A stretch of 64,000 bases of DNA from Lactifluus volemus (Eukaryota; Basidiomycota; Agaricomycetes; Russulales; Russulaceae), in NCBI GenBank assembly GCA_022376515.1, contig WTXI01000193.1, positions 1-64,000 on the forward strand, read 5' to 3'. Numbering within the stretch: position 1 is the stretch's first letter; each line of letters starts with the position of its first letter. This document shows positions 1 through 10,996 of this stretch, piece by piece. The translations under genes were made by a program, and so were the position numbers. The notes under the pieces are model-generated. The model made no database searches. It saw nothing but the letters and a program-made list of their open reading frames with translations, and had not been told where the DNA came from.

Positions 1-411
1 GGAAACGGAGCCTGAAACGAAAGTCAAAAAGGTAGGCACGAGGAGACAAGCATATTGCCAAAATCAGCGGACAATGGAACACGAGTTAAACTAGATTGAA
101 ACGGGAAACACAGGAAGCACGAGGCATGAAAGAAAACAAAGAGAAAGTAGAGAAAACGCTGTGCAGCGCGAGGCCGCAGTGAGCGGGTCTATGGCCGAGG
201 CGTAGGTGCGTCGTGGCCGAGGGCGATTGTGGCCCTATCTATCGAGATCAAGGTCGCGAGAAAGAGGTCTAAAGCTTGAAAACCAGCCACGGGAAACGGG
301 GAAAGTGGCACGAGACGAGACGAGAAGGGGAGGCACGAGTTAGGTGTACAACGATACACGAATGGAGGTTTCGTGGCCAGCCGCGAGGCTGACCCTACAA
401 CGCGAACCTAC
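1..411. other. Purine-rich stretch downstream of hAT-1, no gene seen
   Basis: This stretch follows the stop codon of the hAT-1 transposase. No open frame, repeat or terminal inverted repeat matching the other end of hAT-1 was found, so the 3' end of that element probably lies before base 1. Confidence 0.5.
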
Positions 412-3400
412 CTAATGGCAAACCTCTATACCATCCTCATACAGTGTGAACTCCTTGTCCCAAGCTGAGGCCTCAGTATCCTCGACAAGCAGCTCCTCGA
501 AGTCAAAGAGGTCAACGTCTTCGGACTGAGCCTCATTCCAAGCTGCCATGTCATAAAGGTCGGGTCCCCAAGCTGATTTCATGATCACCAATTCTTCGAA
601 AACGATAGGACCCAAGCACGCCCTGCGGTCCGTTGCAATTTGTTTACTGCCTGAGAACAGGCGCTCGCATGGAACGGATGATGCTTGCGAGGGAAGCACA
701 TCAAGGGCAATGCGTGCAAGGGTTGGGAACAACTGGGCATGATCCTACAAAGGACAATGGTCAGTACTACACGCTATCAAAGCTACAGATTCCATACCTG
801 CCACCACTCTACAAGATCGGTTTCTTTCGTAACGTCTCGCTGCATTGTACCGAGATAGCGACGTAATTCGGATGCCCATCCTTCTTCTGCGTCATCGGTG
901 AGCAATTGTTCCCGCAGCTTGTCGAATTCGGAGAGGGTACGAGGTTGAGAAGCCTCTTCAAGATTTTTGACACCCATTTGATGAGGGGTAGGCGGTGGGC
1001 GGCTTTTGTAGTAATGAGCCATCTAGTTTATAAGTAGATTAGCTATGCAATTATTATACGAAATAAAGCCACAAACGCACAGTTTTCTCAACAATCTTTC
1101 TGGCCTCATCTTGCCAGTCCTTCGCGTGAGGATCTCCTGCTTCAATTTCCTCCGCCTGCTCCTCTGGACCACCCCATGCGAGCTTAATATAAGCAAGCTT
1201 GTAATATGGGTGAAGTACTTCAATCATCCTGTTAGCAGTTCGTATTGACTTATCAAATGAAATAACTTACCAAGTGCGAGAACAAAACTGGGTTTCTCGT
1301 CAAGACGGGTGTAATACTTTTGCAGCTTTTTGAGGCCATCCGTGAGAGCGTCCTGGTACAGAGCGTACTTGGGATTGTCGCGCTTCTTCTCCCATGCTGA
1401 TTGAAGCTCCTCGAGAGCAGGAAGAGCACGCCAGAGTGTCGGTTGCTTCTCAGACGAGAAGTATTGCTGGATTCGATTTGAATCCTAGTAGATCAGTCAG
1501 TCCAACATGTACTCAAAACAAGAAAAATCTAACTTACTCCCAATATGTCGCGTGCATCAACAACTCGAACCCAATCTCTCTCTACCATCTTGAACGCGTC
1601 CCATGGTATATGCTTCACGAGCCGATTATCACGCCGTAATGTTGTGATAGGACCATACAGCTCATCCGCTGAGGTCAAGAATAATGCGATGGGCTATTTA
1701 ATGTACAGTATTAGCTTCGCAGATAATAACTAATAAGGTTGTACTTACCTGACGGAGTTTGTTTGCCTGGTCCAGCATTTTGTATGCTGTTCCCCATCGA
1801 ATGTTACTGTGTAGTGGGATCTTCAATGCTTCCGGAAGTCCACATCGAAGCTGGGTGCTATGAAAATATTCGATACGTTGACCGGACGCCTGAATCTAGG
1901 TGGTGACTCGGACATTCCATATGAACTCCAACTTCGAAACCAGGGATCGTTTACCTTGATGGCAAGCGTACGAATCGCCGCGATAACATCTAATGACCCA
2001 CCTAAAATGCGATTGTCATCTCGGGTGGGGTCGTACTCCCAGATGGCTGTTGCGTTTTCAACAGCGGCAATCTTTGTTATGTGTTTCATGACATCAACAT
2101 TCCCGAGATTAACGACATGCCCTAAGCAGCTGTAAGGAATGTTCTTCAGTAAAATAAAAATAGCAGGACGAACACAAGGGACATACGGTAATTGTTGTTC
2201 CTTGCTATTCCACTCGAGGCCTCGCCGGGTGTGTATATCCTCAATTGTCCTGCAGGTCGTATTGTTGTTGCCCGTGTTATCTAGTGTTACTGTGTAAAGC
2301 TGGAGGCATCAGAGTCAGCGTTTACATGTGAGAGAAATGTCACGCCTTTGATCCATTTTGGTTCATGATCCCCACACGGTCAAGTAATCCAACTGCGTAT
2401 CTCCCGAGATTCTCTGTTACGGCTCGACTAGGGCCGGGTCCCAACTAGGGTTCTGGTTGTTCTGGTCTCTCCTAAGACCTGGGCTCAGGGACACTCCAAG
2501 TGTCGACGCGCTGAGTCCTGTGGTGTTGTAGCACAGCCACCAAGCTTCGATGACCCGGTTAGGGCGTATAGGAGGGTAAGAGAAGAGGGGAAAGGGGAGA
2601 GGAGAAGTTCTGTCTTTCAGGAGAGGGAAACAAGTCGATTCAGGTTATCATTCAGGCACTAGGTAAGTATGGGCATTAGGCAAGTACACAGTACGCGGCC
2701 TCCTCTCCCAATGTCCGTCCCACCTCCTCTCCCAGTGTTCAGTCCTTCATGAGCCCTAACCAACCCCGAACCGGGTGGCTATGCCTTCGAGGCTCAGTTC
2801 CACGTGCCCCTCCTCGCACGCAGCTGTCCCTATCTCCAGACCCGCCATGGGTCCTCCACCTCCAGTCCCCCAAGTCAGTGGGTTATGGAAAGTAGTAAGG
2901 GTCCAACGTGTCCTGCATTCCGTAACATTCTCCCCACTATGTGCGCCTGATAATGCCTTGAACCCAATCACTGCTGCTCTCATTTTCCACTTCCCATCCT
3001 TCACCTCAATCCAGTGGGCAGTCATCCCCTGAAAGCCTGTCTTCGTTGTATCTGCCGACCACCCATCCTCAGTAATCGATACCATTCCAGGAGCTGCCTA
3101 CGCCAGGTCAGTGTGGATATATTCATGTTAGAATACAATTTCTTACCGTTATCTCTGCTTTTAGTGCCTTCATATGCCTTACGAATTGGTTGTGAAGGTA
3201 TACTTTCACATCATATGCGCTTGGAAGGTCGAATGTTGTTGACTTCGGCCTCATTGATATCAGTGAATTGCGAAATGCGGGATTATTGGCGAGTGCAAGG
3301 GGCTTTAGGGATAAGGTAAAGTGTGTTTGTATTGAGAACAATGGTTAGTGGCTTACCTGGTTATTAGTTGCAATAAGCTTCGTGACTGCATGGAGAACGC

Positions 3401-4318
3401 CTGCCCTAGTGAACTCACGAGGCCCAGTAACAGTCGTAAAGTCCAACTGCTGCTGTTGCTGCTTCTTCGTCGATCATCCTCGCTTGGAGGCCTCCTTCTC
3501 CTCCTCCATCACCTTCCAGATTTCACGAGGGATTGCCCAATGGTTGATTGGTATTTTCGCTTTTTCGCACCTGTCCTTGTAAAGACTGTAATGCCGACGA
3601 ACGTGGGCACGACAAGACGAGTTTCCGCCCTTGTGGAAAGCTTTGCGCTTCCCGTTCGATCTGATGAAGTTTGCGTCCTCCCTAACCAGTAGTAAGTACG
3701 CTTGTTTCGCTCTCTGATAACATGATAGCTTACTTGCAAATAGTACACCATCGTCCTCTCTCTGTCTCAAACGTATCGGCTGCTACCTTGAAGTTGACTA
3801 TGACTTTGTCCGTCATAATTGTCAAGAGATCAAGTGTCGAGTCTTTCCTTGCAGGCTTTTCTTCAAGTTCGGGGCCGCGTTGGTGGTCATTCAGACCGTC
3901 ACCCTGGGAGATATCTGTACAGTGCACTGAAATGGTTTGAACTAGGACTAACCTCCTGCTCATCTCCCTGTTGACTGGCACCATCGTCGACCTCCTCAAC
4001 CTGCTTCTCAGCCGGTTCAACATCTTGGTCGATCGTCTCGACCTCTTCTGAATCGGAATCAGAAGCGACACGCCGCCGCTTCCTTTTCTTCTTCTTTGCC
4101 TTTTCCACTGATTCATCAGATGATGAACTGACTTCATCCGAGTCTTCCTCCTCGGTGTCGTCGCGTTCTTTGTCACTGACCACAACTCTTTTGCGGCTTC
4201 CCTTTGCTTTTGATTTAGTTTTCGGGTTGTCCTTTTGTGTACATGGCTTGGCCTTGGGCTTAGGATAATGAAGCCTTGGTGGTACTCCTTTAGCAACATT
4301 GCGAGTGATAAGAACCAT
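412..4318 (-). pseudogene. hAT-1 transposase, interrupted by a solo LTR
   Basis: The gene is spread over several exons on the minus strand. The N-terminal exon (4,318-3,899) encodes an acidic/basic tail with a nuclear-localisation-like KKKKRKRRR. Next come a short Cys-containing BED-like segment (about 3,890-3,480, ...RGRWCTICK), a helical segment ending GPREFTRAGV (3,480-3,360), and the catalytic region with SITEDGWSADTTKT (about 3,060), where the first Asp of the hAT DDE triad falls. The frame then reads GAHSGEN, is cut by the solo LTR, and resumes at 2,409 as LGRYAVGLLDRVGI. Further exons follow (about 2,300-1,830). The C-terminal hAT dimerisation domain lies at 732-412 and holds SVPCERLFSGSKQIA. 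Apart from the LTR the visible exons look little damaged, so the LTR is probably the inactivating event. Confidence 0.8.
2415..2927 (-). mobile_element. Solo LTR (513 bp) related to gypsy-1, inside hAT-1
   Basis: The LTR begins TGTTACGG and ends ...CCGTAACA, in minus orientation. It is flanked by a perfect 5-bp target duplication TTCTC (2,410-2,414 and 2,928-2,932). About 234 bases at its 3' side (2,415-2,648) and about 30 bases at its 5' tip (2,898-2,927) match the gypsy-1 LTR. The middle, including U3 and the presumed transcription start, is unrelated. There are no internal element sequences, so the element was lost by LTR-LTR recombination. Confidence 0.92.
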
Positions 4319-4669
4319 GGTAGGAAGTTTTATTATTCAGTAGTTCAACAGACCAACTATGACACGCGTTGTTTGGCTGCGCATTTTTGCAGCTTAGAAT
4401 ATGTATTTTAAAAATTATAAATACATTTTATTATCAACTTATGGCCCCAGGTTTTACAGCTAGAGAAACACGAAATGAGGCAGTCAAGACCGGTCATTGC
4501 GGTCCTAACCGGTCGCTTATCGGTCCTGAAATTTGCAACTCAATGGAAGACTGTAGACCGGACCGCGGTTACGGTCTGCATCGGTTTTGCAAATTTGTGG
4601 TCCTGATCAGTCCGAGTCCGGTTCAGTTATGGTTTTTTTTCGGTTTTGTAACTGAACTTCCAAACACTA

Positions 4670-5472
4670 GTTATCACGGAAGTCCAATTTGAATCGGAAC
4701 GGCGTCAAGTTAAACTTGACAAATGACAACTGAGGTGCTACTGTATACCGCATGGTTTGAAAAGCGTGAAACTGATTTCACGGTTAGAATGGGATCGGAA
4801 GATGCCGGAAACCCCCAACTGGTGCAGCCACGTGCGGCGGGAATGTGCAGCTCTCACGAAGAGACGGCCAAGACGGCCATGCTGGAGAGCATCATAGACG
4901 AACTTCCTAGACACAGAGACCACGGCGATGGCGGCAAACCAAACCAAACCACTTGACCTTAAGAGGCCTCACTTCAAACTGACTGCCAACAGGGGCCGGC
5001 TATTCCGCACGGGCTTTGCCACTTGCTCAGGGGCAGTGGGTGCCAGGCCTAGGCCGTGTGCGCTGCGTTTCTCGTAAAGAGCGTTCGGCCGAAGTGCTCA
5101 TTCGCGTGCGCCTCCAAGTCGAGTCCACATCGACAAATCGTATTTCATGAAATAGACATCCCGTCATGTGGCCTGGATGCTGCTAGATCTTTGCGTAGGC
5201 TACGCAAGCTGTTTGTTGGAACTCAAGACAGGCGTGCACTTTCAAACGACGAAAACATGATGAGTGGTGATGCTATAGATTGCTATGCGGTAAATATATG
5301 CCATGGGGTTTAGGAAGGTAGGGATGAGGGGGGAGGGAATTGAAAGGAAACATTAAAGACCCATGAAAGAAATACGAATTTCACGACAAACGTGTTGTCT
5401 TTTGTCTTTTTTTCATCGCTCGCTCATACAAATGAGTATGAGCGTGTCGACGTCTAAATAAAAGGGTCCTCT
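4670..5472. repeat. Unit 0 tail: partial copy of the unit's non-coding spacer
   Basis: It begins with GAATCGGAACGGCGTCAAG (about 4,692), the same start as the tails at about 15,900, 50,404 and 61,412. It ends with the block around 5,258-5,345 (ATGATGAGTGGTGATGCTAT), which recurs at 17,989, 50,948 and 61,971. The middle is more divergent than in the other tails. No coding frame is supported. Confidence 0.75.
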
Positions 5473-5893
5473 CTACTCTTCAATCTTTGCCAAAATCTCC
5501 GAATCCTTGAACAGATGATATTCCTATATGGCCATCATCAGCCTCGAGGTTGAGAGTGGAGGAGAAAAAGAAGAAAAAAAATAAAAGAAAACTCACATCT
5601 TCCCCTACTTTGATCGCATTCCCTCCCCAACCAGGTAGCAACACCCTATCACAGCCTTGACAGACGTGGGCACGGTGCGCCAGGTCCGACCGCGATCACG
5701 GTAGCTTCTGGAAGCGGACTCAACGTGGCAGAAGTCGGGAGGACGATTCCAGTAGCAGTTTTCTAATATATATTGTGTGTTTCATGAGAGAGGGAGGAGC
5801 CCAAAGAAAAAAAAAGTACGGTTTCAGGTTTGAAACGTTGGACGAGGACGCGGTCGAGGAGAGGGACGAGAGACCTGATCGACAAGGTAGCAT
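5473..5893 (-). pseudogene. Hsp10 co-chaperonin, copy 1, broken
   Basis: GroES-type mitochondrial co-chaperonin that caps Hsp60. The terminal exon (5,473-5,523) encodes EYHLFKDSEILAKIEE and a stop. The middle exon (about 5,596-5,762) starts KTATGI and carries the ...ATVIAVGPGAP core. The first visible exon (about 5,820-5,893) encodes SIRSLVPLLDR. Compared with copies 2 and 3, about 20 bases are missing after GPGAP (about 5,672), which shifts the frame into a stop before the GWGG region. No convincing start codon was found. It belongs to duplication unit 0 and lies in the same orientation as the three other copies. Confidence 0.85.
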
Positions 5894-6344
5894 GGGCAGC
5901 CCTTTTGCAACATGGGTCAAAAAGGACAAAACGAATGAGTGCACATCAACATGACAGACGCGAGTACTGTAAATGAGTAAATTATATGCGCGCCACGTCT
6001 AAGCTTGTTTGGTTCGAGCAAATAAAATTTCACTGGAGGTTACACATAAACCTGTCACTTGTTATAGTACAACAAAAGCACGGGAAAACAGAGGAGAGCT
6101 CTAGGGGGAAAAACGGCGTATCAGAAATGTTCGTCATTGTTCAGGCAAAAAAAAAAAGAAACTCGATGTGAAGGGTAGTAAAGCCGTGACGAGAACATCA
6201 TGCTTAACGTAACAAGAAATAAATAGGAAAAAGGCTCAACGCAATAAGAGCCACGCAGATTATACCTTTTGTCAAGAAACTAGATAAAAGGAAAAGAGAA
6301 TAGCACGACTCATTAAGTCAACCATATATCGTGACTGCTCGCCC
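5894..6344. other. Spacer between Hsp10 copy 1 and zinc-finger copy 1
   Basis: AT-rich non-coding sequence with several A runs. It is conserved in the matching positions of units 3 (about 51,608-52,080) and 4 (about 62,690-63,120). It probably holds the upstream region of Hsp10 and the 3' end of the zinc-finger gene. No ORF is supported. Confidence 0.6.
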
Positions 6345-8586
6345 ATGATCTCATATCTCTCATTACTCGGAGACACCAGTTTAATCCTACAGCGTGACGA
6401 GACCCGCGCGTCCACGTGGGAGGCTCATCCGTCTCGTGCACTCAGCAGCCATCACGAGACTTCTTTGCTGCATATCCTGTTCACTGGTCATACCAATGAA
6501 CCCCTCACACCCGCCGGACGGCAAATTCGCTGCCGCCAGACGCTTCCTATACTCTGGCCCAAGCACGACTCCTCGTCAACCCTGAGCCATCCGCTGCCGC
6601 CAAGACCAGATACTGGAGAGCCCCTCGAGCTAGTCCAGTGGTCACCCGTGAATACTCCTGTCGCTGCTACTCCCGCTTCCCGCAGGGCTCGACCTTACAC
6701 CCCTATCTGAAGCTGGGGTAGAAGGGGGTAAGGCGGTAGCGTTGGCAGAAGGTGGTGTGGTTGCTGGTGGTCGTAGTATTATCGGGCCGGCGAGGTGCAA
6801 GGTGAAACGCGAGTGGTGCGCGCCGTGCGAGCACAGCTTGCTCATAGCTACGTAGGTCATCCGATTAGTTATGTGCCCGCGGGTATCAAGCTTGTCCTCC
6901 GTACAGTACATTGTTAACCCGGCATCGCTCTGTGGCTGCAGCTGACTGCCGTTCTGGCCATGCATGCGATCACCCCAACCGGCAATTCGAGCAGAAGGCA
7001 TCTTGATACTCGAGAGGCCCACGACTCGTGTAAGCCCGCTGGGTGATGCTCGTGTGCCGCGGTAGGTTGGCCAGAGCCAGAGAGGGATGTTCTCATGTAT
7101 TGATTCCATATTTCCTTCAACTCCGTGAGACTGGCTGGCGTCATGGCAGGTCCATTTCCCGCTTGTCCTTACGGTGCCCTCCCTGTTGCTACTGCTGAGA
7201 GCTCTTCTTGCCAGTGGAACGGGGAGCATCGCACGGGTTCGCACGAGGTGCAGGGCCATCGCCCTAAGTTGGATTATGATGAACGGAGCCACTCCCGTGG
7301 GTAATTGAGTTGTCAAAGAAGGGTGGGCCCTCACCAAAACCAGCGAGAACTTCGTGTTCGTCAAGAGATATGAGTCCAAAGGCAGACGAAAAGCCCTCGC
7401 GGTCCTGGACGGTGCCGTCAGTCGTTGCGAGGCGGGAGAGCGATTGCGGGTAATCCTGAGGCAAGGGGAGATGGACGCTTGAAGAGGTGGCCGAAGAAGG
7501 TTGACTGCACCTCGTAGTGCTACCTGTCTCTCTTGCGCTTGATTCGCATCGTTGGTAGTATGACTCAGACTTCCGGGTTGCGAGTCAATCGACAGGCGGG
7601 GGCGCGAAGAGCCAAAAAATGGAGCGCACCTTGTTGTCGATATTATGGCGATATTCGACGCCGATAGGCGACGGCGGAACGGGATAGTCTTGGGGGTCGC
7701 CGCGCAAGTTGTAAGATTGGGCATAGCGTGCAACGGTGCTGTGATCATGAGGAACCTGCATATCTTGATATATGGCTGGGAGTGGAGGAGCACGGCCCTA
7801 TGGGATCACACCTGTCCGGGAAAGAAGTTCCACCTGAGGACGGTAGCGGGAAGGATAGTCAAGAGCATTGCCATATGGTGCAGAGGCTTGCAGAGGCGGG
7901 GGAAAGGTGAACTGATGATTTGCGTAAAGAAGATTGGCAGTAGGGGCGATGATTTGGGAAATAGCGTTGGGATGGAGTCCACGAGAAAGAATGGTGGATC
8001 TGAGAGATGGTATAAATTGGGATTGAAGGATGGGAAGAGGTGGCATGCCCGAGTTGGAAGTGTCGTACAGGGGGTGGCCAGGACCGAGGGGAGCGGTCTG
8101 ATGGTGGAATTTGACATAACTGTATCTCGTCTTTCTGTGGACACACATTGCTAGACATAAGAGTGAGAATGAATGGGCAAGAGAAAGAGATTGAGGACTA
8201 ACAAAAATTGGCACCATCGCATGGCAAGCCGGACTGGACATATTGGTCGCATGCCTGCTTTGAAGTGGTCGCTCTGCTCGCCGATGCGTAATCTTTGCGA
8301 CGTGAAAGAGTTGAAGAAACAAGAGATTTCTAAGGTAGCATTTATTTATGTGTGTCTCGAGAGATCGCTAAGGGGGAATGATGGGGTATAAGCGAGCGTG
8401 GGGCAGGGGGAGTGATGAAAAATGAATAGGCAAAAAAAAGAAATTGATAACCGACCTCCTCGCGAACTGATCTCCGCAATGCCGACGCTTGTATGGACGG
8501 TCTCCGGTATCTGGAGTGGAGGGAGAAATATTCAGTTTCACTGACAGGAGTCGGTGGAGATGGTGTGGGGGGGAGGAGGAACGCAT
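6345..8586 (-). pseudogene. C2H2 zinc-finger transcription factor, copy 1, decayed
   Basis: Minus-strand remnant of a basidiomycete C2H2 regulator. After an intron (acceptor ...CTCCAG, about 8,515) the frame reads TGDRPYKRRHCGDQFARR. This is the linker and second finger of a two-finger domain, but the first zinc-binding Cys has become Arg. The rest of the finger is displaced at about 8,320. A Pro/Ser-rich middle follows (about 8,100-7,800), then SRLATTDGTVQDREG (about 7,440). The tail has EIWNQYMRTSLSGSG (about 7,110) and GLTRVVGLSSIKMPS (about 7,040), a conserved C-terminal signature shared with copies 2 and 3. Frames change several times between these blocks, so the gene is not expected to make a working factor. 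Its 5' end points away from the MBOAT gene, with which it is divergent. Confidence 0.7.
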
Positions 8587-8949
8587 ATGCCTAGCTAAGT
8601 TACATGACGAGTGAAGGTCCCTCTGTCGGCCTTTCCCGAGACAGAAAGTAACGGGCTAGGCTTTGTGAACCTGTCACGTGGCCTTTCAACGCACAGTTTG
8701 CAAACCCTTCTTCAAGCTGTACGTCGAAGGTTGTTCTCGCATTTTCGCTATCTGTAATGCAGATAACCTGCACAGGATGGGTGGAGGGGTGTATTATACC
8801 CGTGCTGGCATGTTAGCTTCAACATCACCACCCCTACGCCTTGTTTCTTTCACTGGGCATGTAATCCCCCGCCATCGCATACGTATGGCAGCTCCGCCTT
8901 TTATGTATGGCGGGATTATCTACTCACTCACTGCAGCCGGGGAACACAG

Positions 8950-10167
8950 TTGCCGACAAGAAGTGCGCCGCCATGTTTCATCCGCGCGTCACGTACAGCT
9001 TTCAAAACTATCTTGCCTACCCACTCTACCCGCGCTCTACATCGCGAGACCTATAATCACCTTCAATGATTTTATGTTGCAGGTGGGCGAGGGTCATCTC
9101 ATTCTTTGTCGTTATGCATGGCGTTGATGACGCTTCTCTCTTTTTTACATTAAGTTCACACATCCGAAAGTTATCACGCCGCCGGAGACGGTGCTATAAG
9201 TGCTGCACTTCCTCATCTCACTTCTTACGATGGAAATTGTCATTTACGTCAAGCATGCGCGCATGTAGAGTGGTATGAGCCCCACACACAGAGTTCATGG
9301 TTGGCTTCTGGAACCTCATCTTCATCTAGCTCAAGGTATGTCCTCCTATCGACGAGCCATGATCCACATCTACATTGACCGTGGGTCGATTTCAGCTACT
9401 CCTTCCCTGGTGCTCCTTTCTTCTGTGGGCTCTGGCGGATGGAATGGACCCACCGGAAAACATGGTACGTTGCATGGAAAACAACTATCCACCCCTGAGC
9501 TTCTGGCACCCATAGTATCCATCTTATAACCTTTGGATTTGTACGATGCATCTACATTCCACTTGGTAGAATGCATCGGCTCGCTGTGACCGACATCCTT
9601 GTATTCACCTTCGTTGCCTTCGGGCATGACGTCAGCCTGAGACTCTTGGCATGGGGTTCGCTCGCTGCGATTGTCATTTTGCCCGAGGTCAGGGCAGGGA
9701 AAGTGATGCCTGCATCCTTAGTTCGTGTGCCTTTCAACTCTGCGGGGCGTGGTTAATATCTGGAAGCGACACCCCATTTCTTTTTCTTGGTGTAGTTTGG
9801 GGAAACGTGGTGGGACCGCCACGTATATGCGACCGATCGTGTCTTCAACATCATGATCTTGCTATGGATGGGCACAAATCTCATCAGTTTTGTCCTCAGT
9901 ATGGTCGGTGCGCAGTACTTTGTGCATGATCTGATTGGTAGCTGGAGCGGTATCTCTCACTCAGAGATCTTTCTAACCCTATTTTCGTCCATCGAGGTAC
10001 CCCAGGAATTCGCTTTTTCTTCGTCCCATGCGCGCGTTTATTTGTTGGCGTGCAACCCATGTTCGAGTATTGGTATTTTGCCATTGGATCCCGCAGAAGC
10101 AGCGCTGATTCTGTTGAACTTAGCCAGGGAGGAAGAATTGCATCGAGAGATACAACGACGATGTTAG
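8950..10167 (+). pseudogene. GUP1-like MBOAT O-acyltransferase, copy 1, broken
   Basis: Polytopic membrane-bound O-acyltransferase of the GUP1 type (GPI-anchor remodelling and glycerol-uptake phenotype in yeast). Visible exons include TYSFQNYLAYPLYP (about 8,990), a transmembrane exon (about 9,175-9,255), and the block FTFVAFGHDVSLRLLAWGSL (about 9,608). This last block holds the conserved MBOAT histidine, although the preceding Trp is Gly. The C-terminal exons around 9,815-9,950 read GGVFNIMILLWMG-like sequence and then a MFEYW/REEELHRE tail near 10,050-10,150. A single-base deletion near 9,030 and a stop near 9,510 break the frame. The same gene is found at 43,600 and 54,560, each with different lesions, so the parent was an intact multi-exon gene. 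Confidence 0.75.
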
Positions 10168-10996
10168 GTGGATGCAGATAACAACTAATTCCTACTTAAA
10201 TCTATGGAGATTTGCGCAATGATTCATACCCTTCACCACCAATATGGATGATACTTGGCCCTGATTGGCTTGCTTTATTGGAGGGCTACTTTTTTCGACG
10301 GAATGACAGTAACGTTATGCCTGCGGATCATGCATCGTGCATCGCCGCTTTATTCGTCCTCGCAAGGATGGTCCAGGCCTTTGCTTCGACGCGAGCTTCA
10401 TTACTGAATAGTAGTACTATATACTTGCAGTCTTGAGCAGCTGGCGGCTTTCCGCTGTCCGTGTTATGTGATACCATAATGGCCTATTTCCCTCACAATC
10501 TTATTTCTTTCCATCATCGTATGTACCTTCCTCCTGCGACAATGAATGGGAGTAGCATTATCCGTGACAACCGAAACTGATGACAAGCTGAGGCATAAAA
10601 AGGTAAGTAATTGGTATGAGGAGATATTCAGGCTTTTGCTGTAACACCGTGTCAACGCCGTCTTTTCTCCGGGTTTGTAGAAACTTTGTTGGTCTAGAAA
10701 GAACCACCTAGTATAACGTACAGTGGGAAATTGAACCCAGCGGGTGAGTGAGAAACTCGAGGTTGTGTCTCACGGCTTCAGCTCTACAATTGAACGAAGG
10801 CATTATATAATTTGGGAGGGGAAATGGCACAAGATATTGTAGCGTTCGACTCGAGACGTGCCAGTGCTTCAGCTGTAAAGAGCGAAGAACATGGAGTTAT
10901 ACTGGCTATGCGGCGATTGTACTGTATTGAACGGAAAGGTGAAGAGTCAGTAAGTGGTATATTTAAACGTTGAAAGTGATTCCGGTACCTGTTCAA
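10168..10996. other. Convergent spacer between MBOAT and NLR, copy 1
   Basis: This is the 3'-3' spacer between the plus-strand MBOAT and the minus-strand NLR. It recurs in units 2 and 3. Frames continuous with the NLR C-terminus exist in units 2 and 3 but end at 10,997 here, so part of it may once have been coding. No other gene is seen. Confidence 0.5.

Larger units (their letters stand above)
412..4669 (-). mobile_element. hAT-1 DNA transposon, one end outside the window
   Basis: This is a hAT superfamily element on the minus strand. Its transposase gene runs from about 4,318 to 412. On the plus strand its right (5') end is a terminal ...CAAACACTA at 4,661-4,669; read from the element it starts TAGTGTTTGG, a common hAT style of terminus. 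The next eight bases (4,670-4,677, GTTATCAC) would be the target duplication, but the partner lies outside the window. The subterminal part, 4,480-4,650, is rich in CGGTC/GACCG words, as expected of transposase binding sites. The element sits in the tail of duplication unit 0 and is itself broken by a solo LTR at 2,415-2,927. The superfamily call is firm; the terminus is inferred. Confidence 0.8.

Noticed and set aside
6642..7793. A 383-codon minus-strand open frame
   Set aside because: Only its C-terminal half follows zinc-finger copy 1. The N-terminal part is intron or out-of-frame sequence, so it is not a separate gene.
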